Assembly: GCA_021774335.1 (NCBI GenBank)
Contig: JAJFJD010000001.1
Span: 248,001 to 312,000 of the forward strand
Length of the DNA stretch: 64,000 nt
Direction of reading: 5' to 3'
Source: Alphaproteobacteria bacterium
Lineage (GTDB): Bacteria > Pseudomonadota > Alphaproteobacteria > UBA8366
Part shown: piece by piece, positions 26,137 to 35,126 of the stretch
How the letters are laid out: the number at the start of each line of letters is the position of its first letter
Numbering within the stretch: the first letter of the stretch is position 1
Made by a program: the position numbers and the translations under genes
The notes under the pieces: generated by a model
The model's database searches: none
The model's input: the letters and a program-made list of their open reading frames with translations, nothing else
Told to the model about the DNA's origin: nothing

Positions 26137-27380
26137 CAGTCGTCGCCGTTCTTTATCGTTATCGACGTATACGGAAGCTGGAAATAGTCGAAAACGCGCA
26201 CGTCGACGAAATCCTGAACCAGCTTGCTGACATTGAAGCCGGCCCCAAAATAGTAATCCGCCCGTCGCCCATCGGGCTGCCCCGGTATGTTCGGGTTTGA
26301 CCCGCTCATCTCGTACCCGACATGGAGTTCCAGGTAACTCAGATATGAGTTCTGAAACACATCGAAGCCGTCGAGCTTGAGCGCCATCAGATAGCGTTGG
26401 CTATCGTAGTCGGTCAGGATATCGCCGGAAATGGCGTCGAAGCTGCTGGGCCGGTATTCCAGCCGAAAGTCGATTTTCCGGGCCAGCTCCGGGTATCTCC
26501 CCAACACGTAGGCGGCCCCGGCTCCGGCAAGATTCATGATCGCATCTTCATAGGAGAAACCGTTGTCCGCGCTAAAGGAGTCGCCGACCTCCATCAAGGT
26601 CTGAAAGCCCAAACTTGAAAGCGCACCCAACGCATTCGCCGTCGCCGCGTCGTAGTCCCACCAGCGGTAGGCATAGGCAAAGGCATGGCCGAGCGTGTAG
26701 GTGGTCCAAAAATGACCCAACTTGTCGGCGCCGCGATGCTTCGTTTCCGGGCCGAACCACCCTTCGTCCCCCGCATTCGGCGACGTCTGGAAATAGTCCC
26801 AAAACCCAATGCCATACCCGACGATGAATGTCGCAGCGCCCGCATTCAGCATCAGTGCCTTTTGCCCTTTGGTAAATCCTTCGCTTTTCTTCGGGGGCGA
26901 GGACGACTGCGGGGCGGCGGGTTGTGCCGTACGAACCGGCGGCGGGGCGACGGCTGCCGGCCGTTGCACGGCGACCGGCGTCGGTGCAGAAGCGGCGCCC
27001 AACGGTTGCGGCTGAAATACGCTTCGCGCGGGCGCCGGACGCGGCTGCACCGGGTATCGGTCCGCGGATATGACGCTATCGGGAAGCCGCAACGTGGGCG
27101 GCGGCGACAACGGAATCACCGACTCCGGCGGCGGTTGCGGGAACGGTTGTGATAGCGCCTGCAGTGGCAACTGCGAATTGGCAGGCGGAATCGGACGTGG
27201 GGCGGTCGGGCCGCAACCAATGCGGCACACTTTTACACCGCCCCGATAAACGGTCGTCCCCTTACTATCGATGACATACGTTTCTTGCTTCGGATCGGCC
27301 GCCAGCGCATCGGCTGCGGGGAATGCCATGACGACGGCCACGACGGCTGCCAGCGCGGACCATAGTCGCATCGATCTCAT
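26136..27380 (-). CDS. DUF2279-like envelope protein with proline-rich linker
   Basis: A 414-residue exported protein. A signal peptide at about 1-27 is followed by a short domain with a Cys pair (KVCRIGCGP), a Pro/Gln/Ala-rich linker (about 60-165) and a C-terminal domain. That domain has hydrophobic helices with DKLGHFWTTYTLGHAF near 218-233, then EVGDSFSADNGFSYEDAIMNLAGAG, a pattern of the YfiM/DUF2279 family of unknown function. The end is rich in aromatic beta strands, suggesting membrane association. ATG 27380 was chosen because it directly precedes the signal peptide. Coupled to the downstream lipoprotein gene. Confidence 0.75.
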   Translation of the reverse strand: MRSMRLWSALAAVVAVVMAFPAADALAADPKQETYVIDSKGTTVYRGGVKVCRIGCGPTAPRPIPPANSQLPLQALSQPFPQPPPESVIPLSPPPTLRLPDSVISADRYPVQPRPAPARSVFQPQPLGAASAPTPVAVQRPAAVAPPPVRTAQPAAPQSSSPPKKSEGFTKGQKALMLNAGAATFIVGYGIGFWDYFQTSPNAGDEGWFGPETKHRGADKLGHFWTTYTLGHAFAYAYRWWDYDAATANALGALSSLGFQTLMEVGDSFSADNGFSYEDAIMNLAGAGAAYVLGRYPELARKIDFRLEYRPSSFDAISGDILTDYDSQRYLMALKLDGFDVFQNSYLSYLELHVGYEMSGSNPNIPGQPDGRRADYYFGAGFNVSKLVQDFVDVRVFDYFQLPYTSITIKNGDD

Positions 27381-27932
27381 AGATCCCCGTGGCAATCTAT
27401 GCGACATGATGCAAGCTGGGAGTCCGTTAAATAGTTCAGTTTCAATACGATGACTCAAAAATTCGCATCCGATGCGGGCCCGAAGCCCTGAACTTGCCTA
27501 TAGCCGCGAAAATATTCGCGTTGGTACAACCACCCTACCGTTGTTTCCAGTGATCTTTCAAATTTCATTCACGATCAACACCATTGAAAATTTGGGTCGG
27601 CGGGCTGGGTTTCTGTATCGATGGATACATCAACCATTTGCATGTAAGTCCTTCGAAAACCAAGCCCATTGTAATAATGCCGGTAAGAACCAATGGGTTC
27701 CATTGCGCTCTTTACACAGGCACCTTCGCAGAGACAGTGCATGCGAACATTCCCGACGCAACAGCCGCAAGACGGATTGGCATGATTTCGGGATCAAGCG
27801 GCCCGCTGCGCACGGTGAAGGCGCTGGCGCTTGCGCACCGAATTCCGCAAAATGAGCGCCCGCGAATTAACGTCGACGCGCGTCGCCCGAATGTCGAGGC
27901 AGACCGCCAGTCCAAAACAAAGGAAAACACCG
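27381..27932. other. AT-richer intergenic region with inverted repeats
   Basis: About 550 bases without a gene I can support. It is visibly less GC-rich than its flanks. It holds the palindrome at 27463-27476, CGCGAA/TTCGCG with a 4-bp gap (27505-27520), an imperfect CAAATTTCA/TGAAAATTTG repeat (27559-27594) and CCCATTG/CAATGGG (27665-27697). Two open frames here (to 27855 and 27964) lack convincing starts or protein-like composition. Confidence 0.5.
27463..27476. repeat. Palindrome TCGCATCCGATGCG upstream of the DUF2279-like gene
   Basis: An exact 14-base copy of the palindrome at 23572-23586, here 83 bp upstream of the leftward gene start. Possible shared operator. Confidence 0.45.
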
Positions 27933-29642
27933 ATGAACGACACGCCGGGTGGAGTACGGGCTGAGGCCTGGGAACAAGTTCGCATGGGCGCGCAGGGTGC
28001 CGTCGTCACTAACCATCCCCTTTCGTCTATGGCGGGCATGCGGATGCTGCTGAAGGGCGGCAACGCGGTCGACGCCGCGGTCGCGATCGGCTTCGCGCTC
28101 GGCGTGGCGGAGCCGCAGGGGTCGGGCATCGCATCTGACGGCTTCATCATGGTGCATATGAAAGACAATGGCACCGTCGAGGTCGCGAACGGCACTGGCG
28201 CGGCACCCTTGGCCGCAACGCCGGAACGCTTCGCCGATGGCATCGTCACCGACGGTATTCTGTCCGTCTCCGTCCCGGGTATCTGCGATGCCCTGCTAAC
28301 GGCGCATGAGCGATACGGGCTGCTGTCACTGACCGACTGCGTCGAGCCGGCGATCGAACTCTGCCTCGCCGGCGTGCCGCAATCGCATTTCCAGAGCCGG
28401 CTGGCCGAAGGCTGCGACATCATGCATAGCTTCCCCGCATCGGCGGCGATCTTCGCGCCGGACGGCCGACCCCTGCAGCCCGGCGAGATTCGCCGCAATC
28501 CGGACCTGGCGAAGACCTATCAGATCATCGCGGAGAACGGCCGCGACGCCTTCTACACCGGCCCCATCGCGGAACAACTGGTGAAATTCTCCGACGAGGC
28601 CGGCGGCATCCTGACGATGGAGGATCTCGCGCGGTACCAAATGGCCTGGCAGGACCCGATCACAACCACCTACCGCGGGCGCACGGTGTATGAAGCGCCG
28701 CCGAATTCCTCCGGCCATGTCCTGCTGCAGGAACTCAACATGATCGAGCATTTCGACATGGCGGCGCTGGGTCTGCATACGGCGGCGGGCATTCATGTGA
28801 TGGTCGAGGCCAAGAAGCTGGCCTTCGCCGACCGTGAGGCGTATGTCGCCGACCCGGAATTCGTGAATGTCCCGATCGAGGGGCTGGTTTCCAAAGAATA
28901 CGCCGCCGAGCGCGTGAAGCTGATCGACCTCGAGCGGGCCGCCGAGAATGTCACCGAAGGCGACCCTTGGGCCTATCAAGAGGGACCTGCCGACACCAAG
29001 GACCGTTTCCATCGGGCGAACGCATCGCCGAAGGAACTGCATTCCGACACGACGCATTACTGCGTCGTCGACAAATGGGGCAACGCGGTGGATGGCTTAC
29101 AAAGCCTATCGAACAGCTATGGATCGCAGGTCGTCTGCCCCGGCACCGGCATGCTGCTGAACAACCGCATGAACTACTGGCATCTGGATGCGGACCATGT
29201 CGACCAGCTACAGCCCGGCAAACGGGTTCGGCACACGATGAACCCGGTCATGGTTTTCACCGCGCCGCCGGCGGACGGCGGACAGCTCGACATGTGCTGC
29301 GGCACGCCCGGTGCCGACACGCAGGTCCAGACCAACATGCAGCTCATCTCCGCGGTCTACGATCATGGATATTCGGTGACCGAAGCGATCCATGCCCCGC
29401 GCTGGACCCATTTCCAGGGCCGGACGGCGTCCGCCTACCCGCATCGCGAGACCAACGATATGATCATCGAGTCCCGGGTCGAGTCTGGAGTCGTCGAAGA
29501 CCTGTCCGGGCGCGGGCACCCGATCCGGGCCGTCGGCGACTGGGGCGGCAGGGGTAGCGCAGGCGCAATCCGCGCGGACGCCTCCGGCGCGCTGTCAGCC
29601 GCGTCCGACCCGCGCCGGGACGGTCAAGCTTTGGTCTATTAG
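27933..29642 (+). CDS. Gamma-glutamyltransferase family protein
   Basis: A 569-residue Ntn-hydrolase. The large-subunit part has GNAVDAAVAIGFALGVAEPQGSGI near 43-66; the autocleavage site is before Thr373 in DTTHYCVVDKWGNAV, whose Thr becomes the nucleophile, followed by LSNSYGS and GTGMLLNNRMNYW. No signal peptide is seen, so unlike E. coli Ggt it is probably cytosolic, as in GGT-like enzymes of catabolic operons. The ATG follows AAAGGAAAA; the in-frame extension from 27831 is unlike the family. Substrate unknown. Confidence 0.9.
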   Translation: MNDTPGGVRAEAWEQVRMGAQGAVVTNHPLSSMAGMRMLLKGGNAVDAAVAIGFALGVAEPQGSGIASDGFIMVHMKDNGTVEVANGTGAAPLAATPERFADGIVTDGILSVSVPGICDALLTAHERYGLLSLTDCVEPAIELCLAGVPQSHFQSRLAEGCDIMHSFPASAAIFAPDGRPLQPGEIRRNPDLAKTYQIIAENGRDAFYTGPIAEQLVKFSDEAGGILTMEDLARYQMAWQDPITTTYRGRTVYEAPPNSSGHVLLQELNMIEHFDMAALGLHTAAGIHVMVEAKKLAFADREAYVADPEFVNVPIEGLVSKEYAAERVKLIDLERAAENVTEGDPWAYQEGPADTKDRFHRANASPKELHSDTTHYCVVDKWGNAVDGLQSLSNSYGSQVVCPGTGMLLNNRMNYWHLDADHVDQLQPGKRVRHTMNPVMVFTAPPADGGQLDMCCGTPGADTQVQTNMQLISAVYDHGYSVTEAIHAPRWTHFQGRTASAYPHRETNDMIIESRVESGVVEDLSGRGHPIRAVGDWGGRGSAGAIRADASGALSAASDPRRDGQALVY

Positions 29643-29661
29643 GCCTGAACCTTCGAGACGA

Positions 29662-30600
29662 TCAGTTGACCGGCTTGATCGGATTGCCTTCGATCGGCGT
29701 CGATTGCCTGCCGTCGGGTCCCACAGGGATGTCGCCCATCAACGTCGTGCGGTGAATTTCGCGGTCGAATTCAGACGCGACGATATCCTTCGGACCCAAA
29801 TGAAGGACCTGCCGGTTGTCCCACATCGCCAGGGCATGATCATCCCACTTAAAGCGGACATTGAAGTCCGGCCGTGCTGCATGGGTCTTGAGCATGGCCA
29901 GCATCGCCTCGCTTTCGGTCGGCGTGAACCCGACAATGGTCTCCAGGAAACTCGGACTGACATAAAGTGCCTTCTCCCCAGTTTCCGGATGGACCCGGAC
30001 CAAGGGATGCTCGCTGATGATCAGGTTCTTGTTGAGCGTTTCGACATATTCCTTGCTCACGTTGACGCCGGCGTTGCCCTGATAGCGGTGGATACCCCGA
30101 AGGCCATCGACGATCTCCTTCATATTCGGTGACAACGCGTTATAGGCGGCGACCATGTCGGAGAATTGGGTATCGCCGCCATAAGGCGGCATCTTGTCGC
30201 CGCGCAGAATCGAGATCGCCGGCGGGTTGATGGCGGGCGTTATATCGGCATGCCAGCCGGACCAGGGATGCAATAGGTCTTCGCCCTTATAGCGTTTGTT
30301 CCGGCGATCACGGTCGATGGAATAGACCTCGGGAAAGGCATCGTCCTGGTGCCCATAAACCGCATGCGCTGGCGTGCATTCGCCGAACTGACGGCTGAAC
30401 GCGACCTGCTGTGCGTGATCGAGCGGCTGATTGCGGAAGAACAACACCTTCCACCGCAGGAACGCGGCGCGCAATTCGCCGACTTGCTGACCCGGCAGCG
30501 GCTTCGACAGATCGACGCCGGACACCTCCGCGCCGATGGTCATTGCCAGCGGTTTGATTACAATCGTTTCCGGAGCCTGTTCGGCGAGTTCCACGGCCAT
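29662..30600 (-). CDS. TauD/TfdA-family 2-oxoglutarate dioxygenase
   Basis: A 312-residue Fe(II)/2-oxoglutarate dioxygenase. The metal triad is His and Asp of SGWHADIT near 116-118 and the distal His of REIHRTT near 282; the following Arg residues would bind 2-oxoglutarate. IGAEVSGVDLSKPL near 22-35 and the FRNQPLDHAQQVAFSRQFG block are typical of TauD/TfdA. Substrates in the family include taurine, alkyl sulfates and 2,4-D; none can be assigned. GGAGG precedes the ATG. Converges with the GGT gene. Confidence 0.9.
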   Translation of the reverse strand: MAVELAEQAPETIVIKPLAMTIGAEVSGVDLSKPLPGQQVGELRAAFLRWKVLFFRNQPLDHAQQVAFSRQFGECTPAHAVYGHQDDAFPEVYSIDRDRRNKRYKGEDLLHPWSGWHADITPAINPPAISILRGDKMPPYGGDTQFSDMVAAYNALSPNMKEIVDGLRGIHRYQGNAGVNVSKEYVETLNKNLIISEHPLVRVHPETGEKALYVSPSFLETIVGFTPTESEAMLAMLKTHAARPDFNVRFKWDDHALAMWDNRQVLHLGPKDIVASEFDREIHRTTLMGDIPVGPDGRQSTPIEGNPIKPVN

Positions 30601-30791
30601 GGCGCTTCCTCCAGTGCTATCGGCGAAATTTCACCCCTAACCGTACCGCAGTTGGCGGTCCATGAGCCAATCGCAGATCGTATCGTCGATTCGAAATCCG
30701 CGAGATCGACTGAACGATATGCCTTCCGGTCGACGTCACCCTACCAGAACGAATATAAGTATCAACTTGCACCCTGAGGAGTTGAGACGCG

Positions 30792-32096
30792 ATGGAATGG
30801 CTGATCGTGCGCGCGGAAGAAATTGGACGAGAGATAATCTCACACCTGTCCCGCGCCGAGTTTTATGTTCAGGTGAGCATTATCGCGTTGGCACTCGCGG
30901 TGGGCTTGGTCATCGCGGCTTATCTTTCGCGGCGCGTGAAGATCTTCCGCGAGGAACCGCAGCCGGGTGCCTATTTCGAGTTCCGCAGCACACTGTATCG
31001 CGCGCGCAGCCTCCTGCAGCCGGTTTCGGCGGCGGTCGTGTTGGGAATTGCGGCGGCGATCAGCGCGGGCACGACCGGTGAATCGTGGCTGATCCGGGCG
31101 GCCCAGGGCGTCGCCTTCGTCTTCGTCGTCTACAGCCTTGCCAAGCATTTCCTGCAAAACGCAACGATCAGCCTCATTCTGAAGTGGGTCGGTCTGCCGA
31201 TCGCGCTGCTCTATAGCGTCGGATGGCTCGGCGAAGTCATCGAACATCTCGAAGGCGTTTCGATCGAGATCGGCAATATTAGGCTCACCCTCTACGCGGT
31301 CTTGCGCACCGTGGTGTTCGGCTTCGTTCTGTTCTGGCTTGGCCGCATTTCGAACGCCACCGGACAGCGCGTCATTCGCACCCAGCCGGCGCTCGACCCC
31401 AGCACGCGCGAAATCGCGGCCAAACTGTTCGAGATCGGCGTGTTCGTGCTGATCTTCCTGCTGTTGATGAATGTGATGGGCATCGACGTGACGACACTGG
31501 CCGTCTTTGGCGGCGCGTTGGGTGTCGGTCTCGGATTTGGATTGCAGCAGATCGCGTCGAACTTCATCTCCGGCATCATTATTCTTTTGGACCGCAGCAT
31601 CACGATCGGCGACTTCATCCAGTTGGAAGACGGCCGGTCGGGCACACTGCGCGAGTTGACCATGCGGTCTGCGACGCTGGAGACCTTCGACGGCAAGGAC
31701 ATCATGGTCCCGAACGAAAAATTCATCACCACCGCCTTTACCAACTGGACACATCACAACAAGCAGCAGCGTTATTCGCTGAAATTCCAGGTCGCTTACA
31801 AAACCGACCTGGAGAAGCTGTTCGAGATCGTGCGCGAGATCGTCGCCAGTCACCCCAAGGTGCTGAGCGGCGAAGACTTGCCGGTCGCACTTCGGCCCGA
31901 TGCCGAAATCGAGAAATTCGGCGACTCCGGGATCGATATTCTGGTCGAGTTCTGGATGGACGGCATCGACGACGGTGAGAACCGCGTCGGCGCCGACCTA
32001 TTGCTGATGATCTGGACAGCGCTCAAAGCCAACGACATCGAAATTCCGTTCCCGCAGCGCGAGGTCAAGGTTCTGGACGACCCGAAGATCGCCTGA
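30792..32096 (+). CDS. MscS-family mechanosensitive channel
   Basis: A 434-residue inner-membrane protein. Hydrophobic helices occupy about 20-42, 75-95, 105-122 and 160-185, followed by the MscS core: pore helix VFGGALGVGLGFGLQQIASNF near 236-256, then FISGIIILLDRSITIGDFIQLEDGRSGTL and the cytosolic beta domain with RSATLETFDGKDIMVPNEKFITTAFTNWT. The Gly/Ala packing pattern of the pore is retained. Roles are release of solutes on osmotic downshock or small-molecule efflux. It is alone on its strand, converging with the GMC gene. Confidence 0.93.
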   Translation: MEWLIVRAEEIGREIISHLSRAEFYVQVSIIALALAVGLVIAAYLSRRVKIFREEPQPGAYFEFRSTLYRARSLLQPVSAAVVLGIAAAISAGTTGESWLIRAAQGVAFVFVVYSLAKHFLQNATISLILKWVGLPIALLYSVGWLGEVIEHLEGVSIEIGNIRLTLYAVLRTVVFGFVLFWLGRISNATGQRVIRTQPALDPSTREIAAKLFEIGVFVLIFLLLMNVMGIDVTTLAVFGGALGVGLGFGLQQIASNFISGIIILLDRSITIGDFIQLEDGRSGTLRELTMRSATLETFDGKDIMVPNEKFITTAFTNWTHHNKQQRYSLKFQVAYKTDLEKLFEIVREIVASHPKVLSGEDLPVALRPDAEIEKFGDSGIDILVEFWMDGIDDGENRVGADLLLMIWTALKANDIEIPFPQREVKVLDDPKIA

Positions 32097-32119
32097 TCCA
32101 AACGTCGGACGAATTCCAG

Positions 32120-33715
32120 TTAGCCGGCCCGGTCTTCCAGGATCATCGCCGCCCCTTTTTCACCGATCATGATGGCCGGCGCGTTGGTGTTGCCGGTCGT
32201 CAGCGTCGGCATGATCGAAGCATCGATCACACGAAGGCCCTGGATACCATGGACACGCAGGCGCGAGTCGACAACAGCCGCAGGGTCCTCTCCCATCTTA
32301 CAGGTGCCGACCGGGTGATGGATCGTGCCGCCGCTCTTGCGGGTGAAGTCTCGAATCTCATCGCGCGATTGGACCTGCGGTCCCGGCGCATATTCGCCCA
32401 ATGAAACTTCTTTCAACGCCGGCGCGCCCAAAATTCGGCGGGATATCTCAACGCCGCTGACCAATACGTTGACGTCATTCTCGTCGGTCAGGTACGCGGG
32501 CGTGATGACCGGGTCCTCCATCGGATCGGCACTGCCCGCCATCACATTGCCCCGGCTTTCGGCCCGCACAGGAATTACGGTGAGTTGGACGCCGGGCTCC
32601 TTCTCCAACGCGCCCTGCCCCGTGTCTATCGGCGTCGCGGGGGTGAAGGTGAGCTGCAGGTCCGGGCTGGCGAGCCCTTCGCGGCTGCGGCAGAACACCA
32701 TCGCGCTGGTCACACCGAAGGTCAGCGCCCCGTTGCCAAATAGGATGTACTTAGCGACTTCCGGCACGACGCGGGGAAAGCGTGAAAGCTCGTTCATGGT
32801 CACCTCGCCCCGGACATGGTGCTTCAGCCGCGCAGCGAAATGATCGGCCAGATTCGATCCAACACCCGGCAGGTCGTGGCGGACCTCGACACCGATGTCG
32901 CGAAGATGTGCACCCGGCCCGATCCCCGAGACCTGCAACAGTTGCGGCGAGTTATAGGTGCCACCGCACAGCACGACCTCCCGGCTGGCGCGGATTTCCT
33001 TGTCCTCACCGCCCTGCCGGTAGGTGACACCGACACATTTTTTGCCATCGAAAATCAGCCGCCCGGCGCGCGCGCCGGTGATGACCTCAAGATTGGGATC
33101 GCTGCGGACCGCACGCAGATAGGTCTGCGCCGTCGATCCCCGGAAGCGGCCGCGCCGGGTCATCTGCGAATAGCCGACGCCTTCCTGCTGCCCGCCGTTA
33201 TAGTCCGGCGTCAGCGGAAAACCCGCTTGCTGCGCGGCCTGCACGAACCGGTGTGTGAGCGGCAGGATGGTGCGGTAATCCTCGACTTTAAGCGGCCCGT
33301 CCCCGCCCCGATACGCCGGATCGCCACCTTGCTTGTAGGATTCCGACTGTCGGAAATACGGCAGGACCTCGTCATAGGACCAACCCCGGCATCCGCGCTG
33401 CGCCCAGCCGTCGTAGTCGGCGGCGTTACCGCGGACATAGAGCATGCCGTTGATCGAACTGGACCCGCCGAGCACCTTGCCTCGCGGCAGGAAGAGGCTG
33501 CGACCGCCCGCGCTCTCCACCGGTTGCGCCGTGAAATTCCAGTTCACGCTGGAATCCTTCAGCAAGGGGCGCAAGGCCGCCGGCACATGGATTCGAGGAT
33601 TGCTGTCCTTCGGTCCCGCTTCGAGCAACACGACCCGCGCGCCGCCCTGTACCAACCGGCACGCAACCGCGCAGCCCGCCGATCCCGCCCCGACCACAAC
33701 GTATTCCGGCTGCAT
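32120..33715 (-). CDS. GMC-family FAD oxidoreductase (choline dehydrogenase-like)
   Basis: A 531-residue flavoenzyme. FAD binding is seen in YVVVGAGSAGCAVA at 5-18 and VLLEAGP; RGKVLGGSSSINGMLYVRG near 78-96 is the GMC signature 1; CGGTYNSPQLLQVSGIGP near 255-272 is signature 2. The catalytic His is in TIHHPVGTCKMG near 460, with GNTNAP near 512. Members oxidise alcohols such as choline, or long-chain and aryl alcohols. ATG 33715 follows a GAGGGGGC site. It is divergent from the nitrilase. Confidence 0.93.
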   Translation of the reverse strand: MQPEYVVVGAGSAGCAVACRLVQGGARVVLLEAGPKDSNPRIHVPAALRPLLKDSSVNWNFTAQPVESAGGRSLFLPRGKVLGGSSSINGMLYVRGNAADYDGWAQRGCRGWSYDEVLPYFRQSESYKQGGDPAYRGGDGPLKVEDYRTILPLTHRFVQAAQQAGFPLTPDYNGGQQEGVGYSQMTRRGRFRGSTAQTYLRAVRSDPNLEVITGARAGRLIFDGKKCVGVTYRQGGEDKEIRASREVVLCGGTYNSPQLLQVSGIGPGAHLRDIGVEVRHDLPGVGSNLADHFAARLKHHVRGEVTMNELSRFPRVVPEVAKYILFGNGALTFGVTSAMVFCRSREGLASPDLQLTFTPATPIDTGQGALEKEPGVQLTVIPVRAESRGNVMAGSADPMEDPVITPAYLTDENDVNVLVSGVEISRRILGAPALKEVSLGEYAPGPQVQSRDEIRDFTRKSGGTIHHPVGTCKMGEDPAAVVDSRLRVHGIQGLRVIDASIMPTLTTGNTNAPAIMIGEKGAAMILEDRAG

Positions 33716-33794
33716 GATGAACGCCCCCTCTCGATTTACCCAACACAAGTCATGTATCAGGTAACGTCAACGAGGTCGATTTGCCGGTATCCGA

Positions 33795-33819
33795 TTGGAC
33801 AATGTAGGAGAGGGTCCAA
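33795..33819. promoter_or_regulatory. Inverted repeat in the GMC/nitrilase divergent region
   Basis: TTGGAC (33795-33800) and GTCCAA (33814-33819) with a 13-bp gap lie midway between two divergent starts. Candidate operator only; no strong promoter boxes are apparent. Confidence 0.3.
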
Positions 33820-33934
33820 AGAACAGATTTCTCCATGCTCACCCAACGCGTCGACACGTACCCAGCACTTGCACCTGTATCGGCAATACCTACCGGAGTA
33901 TGTTGAACCTTCATCGTACGGGGAAGTGATTTTC

Positions 33935-34882
33935 ATGAATATCAAAGTTGCGGTTTGTCAAAAACCGCCTGTATTGCTCGACCTTGAGGCAACCACTCAA
34001 AAAGCGCTCCAGTCGCTTGACGAGGCCGTCGGAGAAGGCGCGCAACTTGTCGTCTTTCCTGAAGCCTACCTTCCCGGATATCCCACGTGGATATGGCGCC
34101 TTCGCCCGGGTGGCGATATGGCACTAGGCAACGAGATTCATGCCAAACTCCTGGACAACTCGGTTGATATTGCGGCCGGTGGGCTGGATCCGATCCGCGA
34201 CGCAGCCGCGAAACACCAAGTCGTTGTCGTGATGGGGCTCAATGAAATCGATTCGGAGTACAGCGGCACCACATTGTTCAATACCGTCGTCGTGATCGGA
34301 CCCGAAGGCTCGATTCTAAATCGCCATCGCAAATTGATGCCGACAAATCCCGAGCGCATGGTGTGGGGGTGTGGCGACGCCAGCGGCTTGAAAGTCGTCG
34401 ATACGCCAGTCGGCCGGATCGGTTGCCTAATCTGTTGGGAGAGTTATATGCCACTCGCGCGCCATGCCCTGTATGCGCAAAATATTGATATCTATGTCGC
34501 CCCCACCTGGGATTGCGGCGACACCTGGCAAGCGTCGATGAATCACATTGCCCGCGAAGGTGGCTGCTGGGTCTTGAGCACGGCTACCGCCCTGCAAGGG
34601 ATGGACATTCCCGAAGCGTTTCCGGGACGGGATAGCTTGTTTACGGCCGACGAATGGGTGAATGCTGGTGACGCAATCGTGGTCAAACCGTTCGGCGGTA
34701 TCATTGCCGGGCCGCTTCATGAAAAAAAGGAAATCCTCTACGCGACGATCGATCCGGAGGCCGCGCGCAATTCACGCAAAGCGCTGGATGTCGCAGGCCA
34801 CTACGGACGCCCGGATATATTTCACCTGGACGTCGACCGACGTCCAATGCCCCCAATTAAGTTTGTCGACGAGAACGATTAA
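33935..34882 (+). CDS. Nitrilase
   Basis: A 315-residue carbon-nitrogen hydrolase of the nitrilase branch, converting nitriles to carboxylic acids and ammonia. The catalytic triad is Glu43 in VVFPEAYLPGYP, Lys133 in NRHRKLMPTNPER and Cys167 in CLICWESYMPLAR. WRLRPGGDM and YVAPTWDCGDTWQASMNHIA also match aliphatic/aryl nitrilases and plant NIT4-type cyanoalanine nitrilases. ATG 33935 gives the normal N-terminus; the longer in-frame reading runs through the antisense GMC gene. Codon use appears less GC-biased than in neighbours, suggesting transfer. Confidence 0.92.
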   Translation: MNIKVAVCQKPPVLLDLEATTQKALQSLDEAVGEGAQLVVFPEAYLPGYPTWIWRLRPGGDMALGNEIHAKLLDNSVDIAAGGLDPIRDAAAKHQVVVVMGLNEIDSEYSGTTLFNTVVVIGPEGSILNRHRKLMPTNPERMVWGCGDASGLKVVDTPVGRIGCLICWESYMPLARHALYAQNIDIYVAPTWDCGDTWQASMNHIAREGGCWVLSTATALQGMDIPEAFPGRDSLFTADEWVNAGDAIVVKPFGGIIAGPLHEKKEILYATIDPEAARNSRKALDVAGHYGRPDIFHLDVDRRPMPPIKFVDEND

Positions 34883-35126
34883 GGTCTTGCCCTGGAGCCG
34901 GGGAATCAATTGCGCTGCAAACCAAATCGAAGTTACCCGCGTTGCGTTGAAAATAGAGCATTCCGTTGCCCGTCTACCCGCCGCACCAGCTGCCGGGTGA
35001 CAACGCAGCCCGTCGGCCCGGTGAACACCGCGTCCCATTTGCTGTTATTCTGCGGTTTAGCAGCGTGAGTTCAGCTTCCTTCCCTGATCTTCCAATTTTA
35101 CCTGCTCGACCAACGAGGAATTCCCG

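Noticed and set aside
27472-27964. Two open frames in the gap before the gamma-glutamyltransferase gene
   Set aside because: No ribosome site, odd composition, and one starts at TTG and overlaps the real gene; kept only as an intergenic feature.
32816-33934. Long in-frame extension upstream of the nitrilase
   Set aside because: It runs antisense through the GMC oxidoreductase. The nitrilase N-terminus begins normally at 33935.
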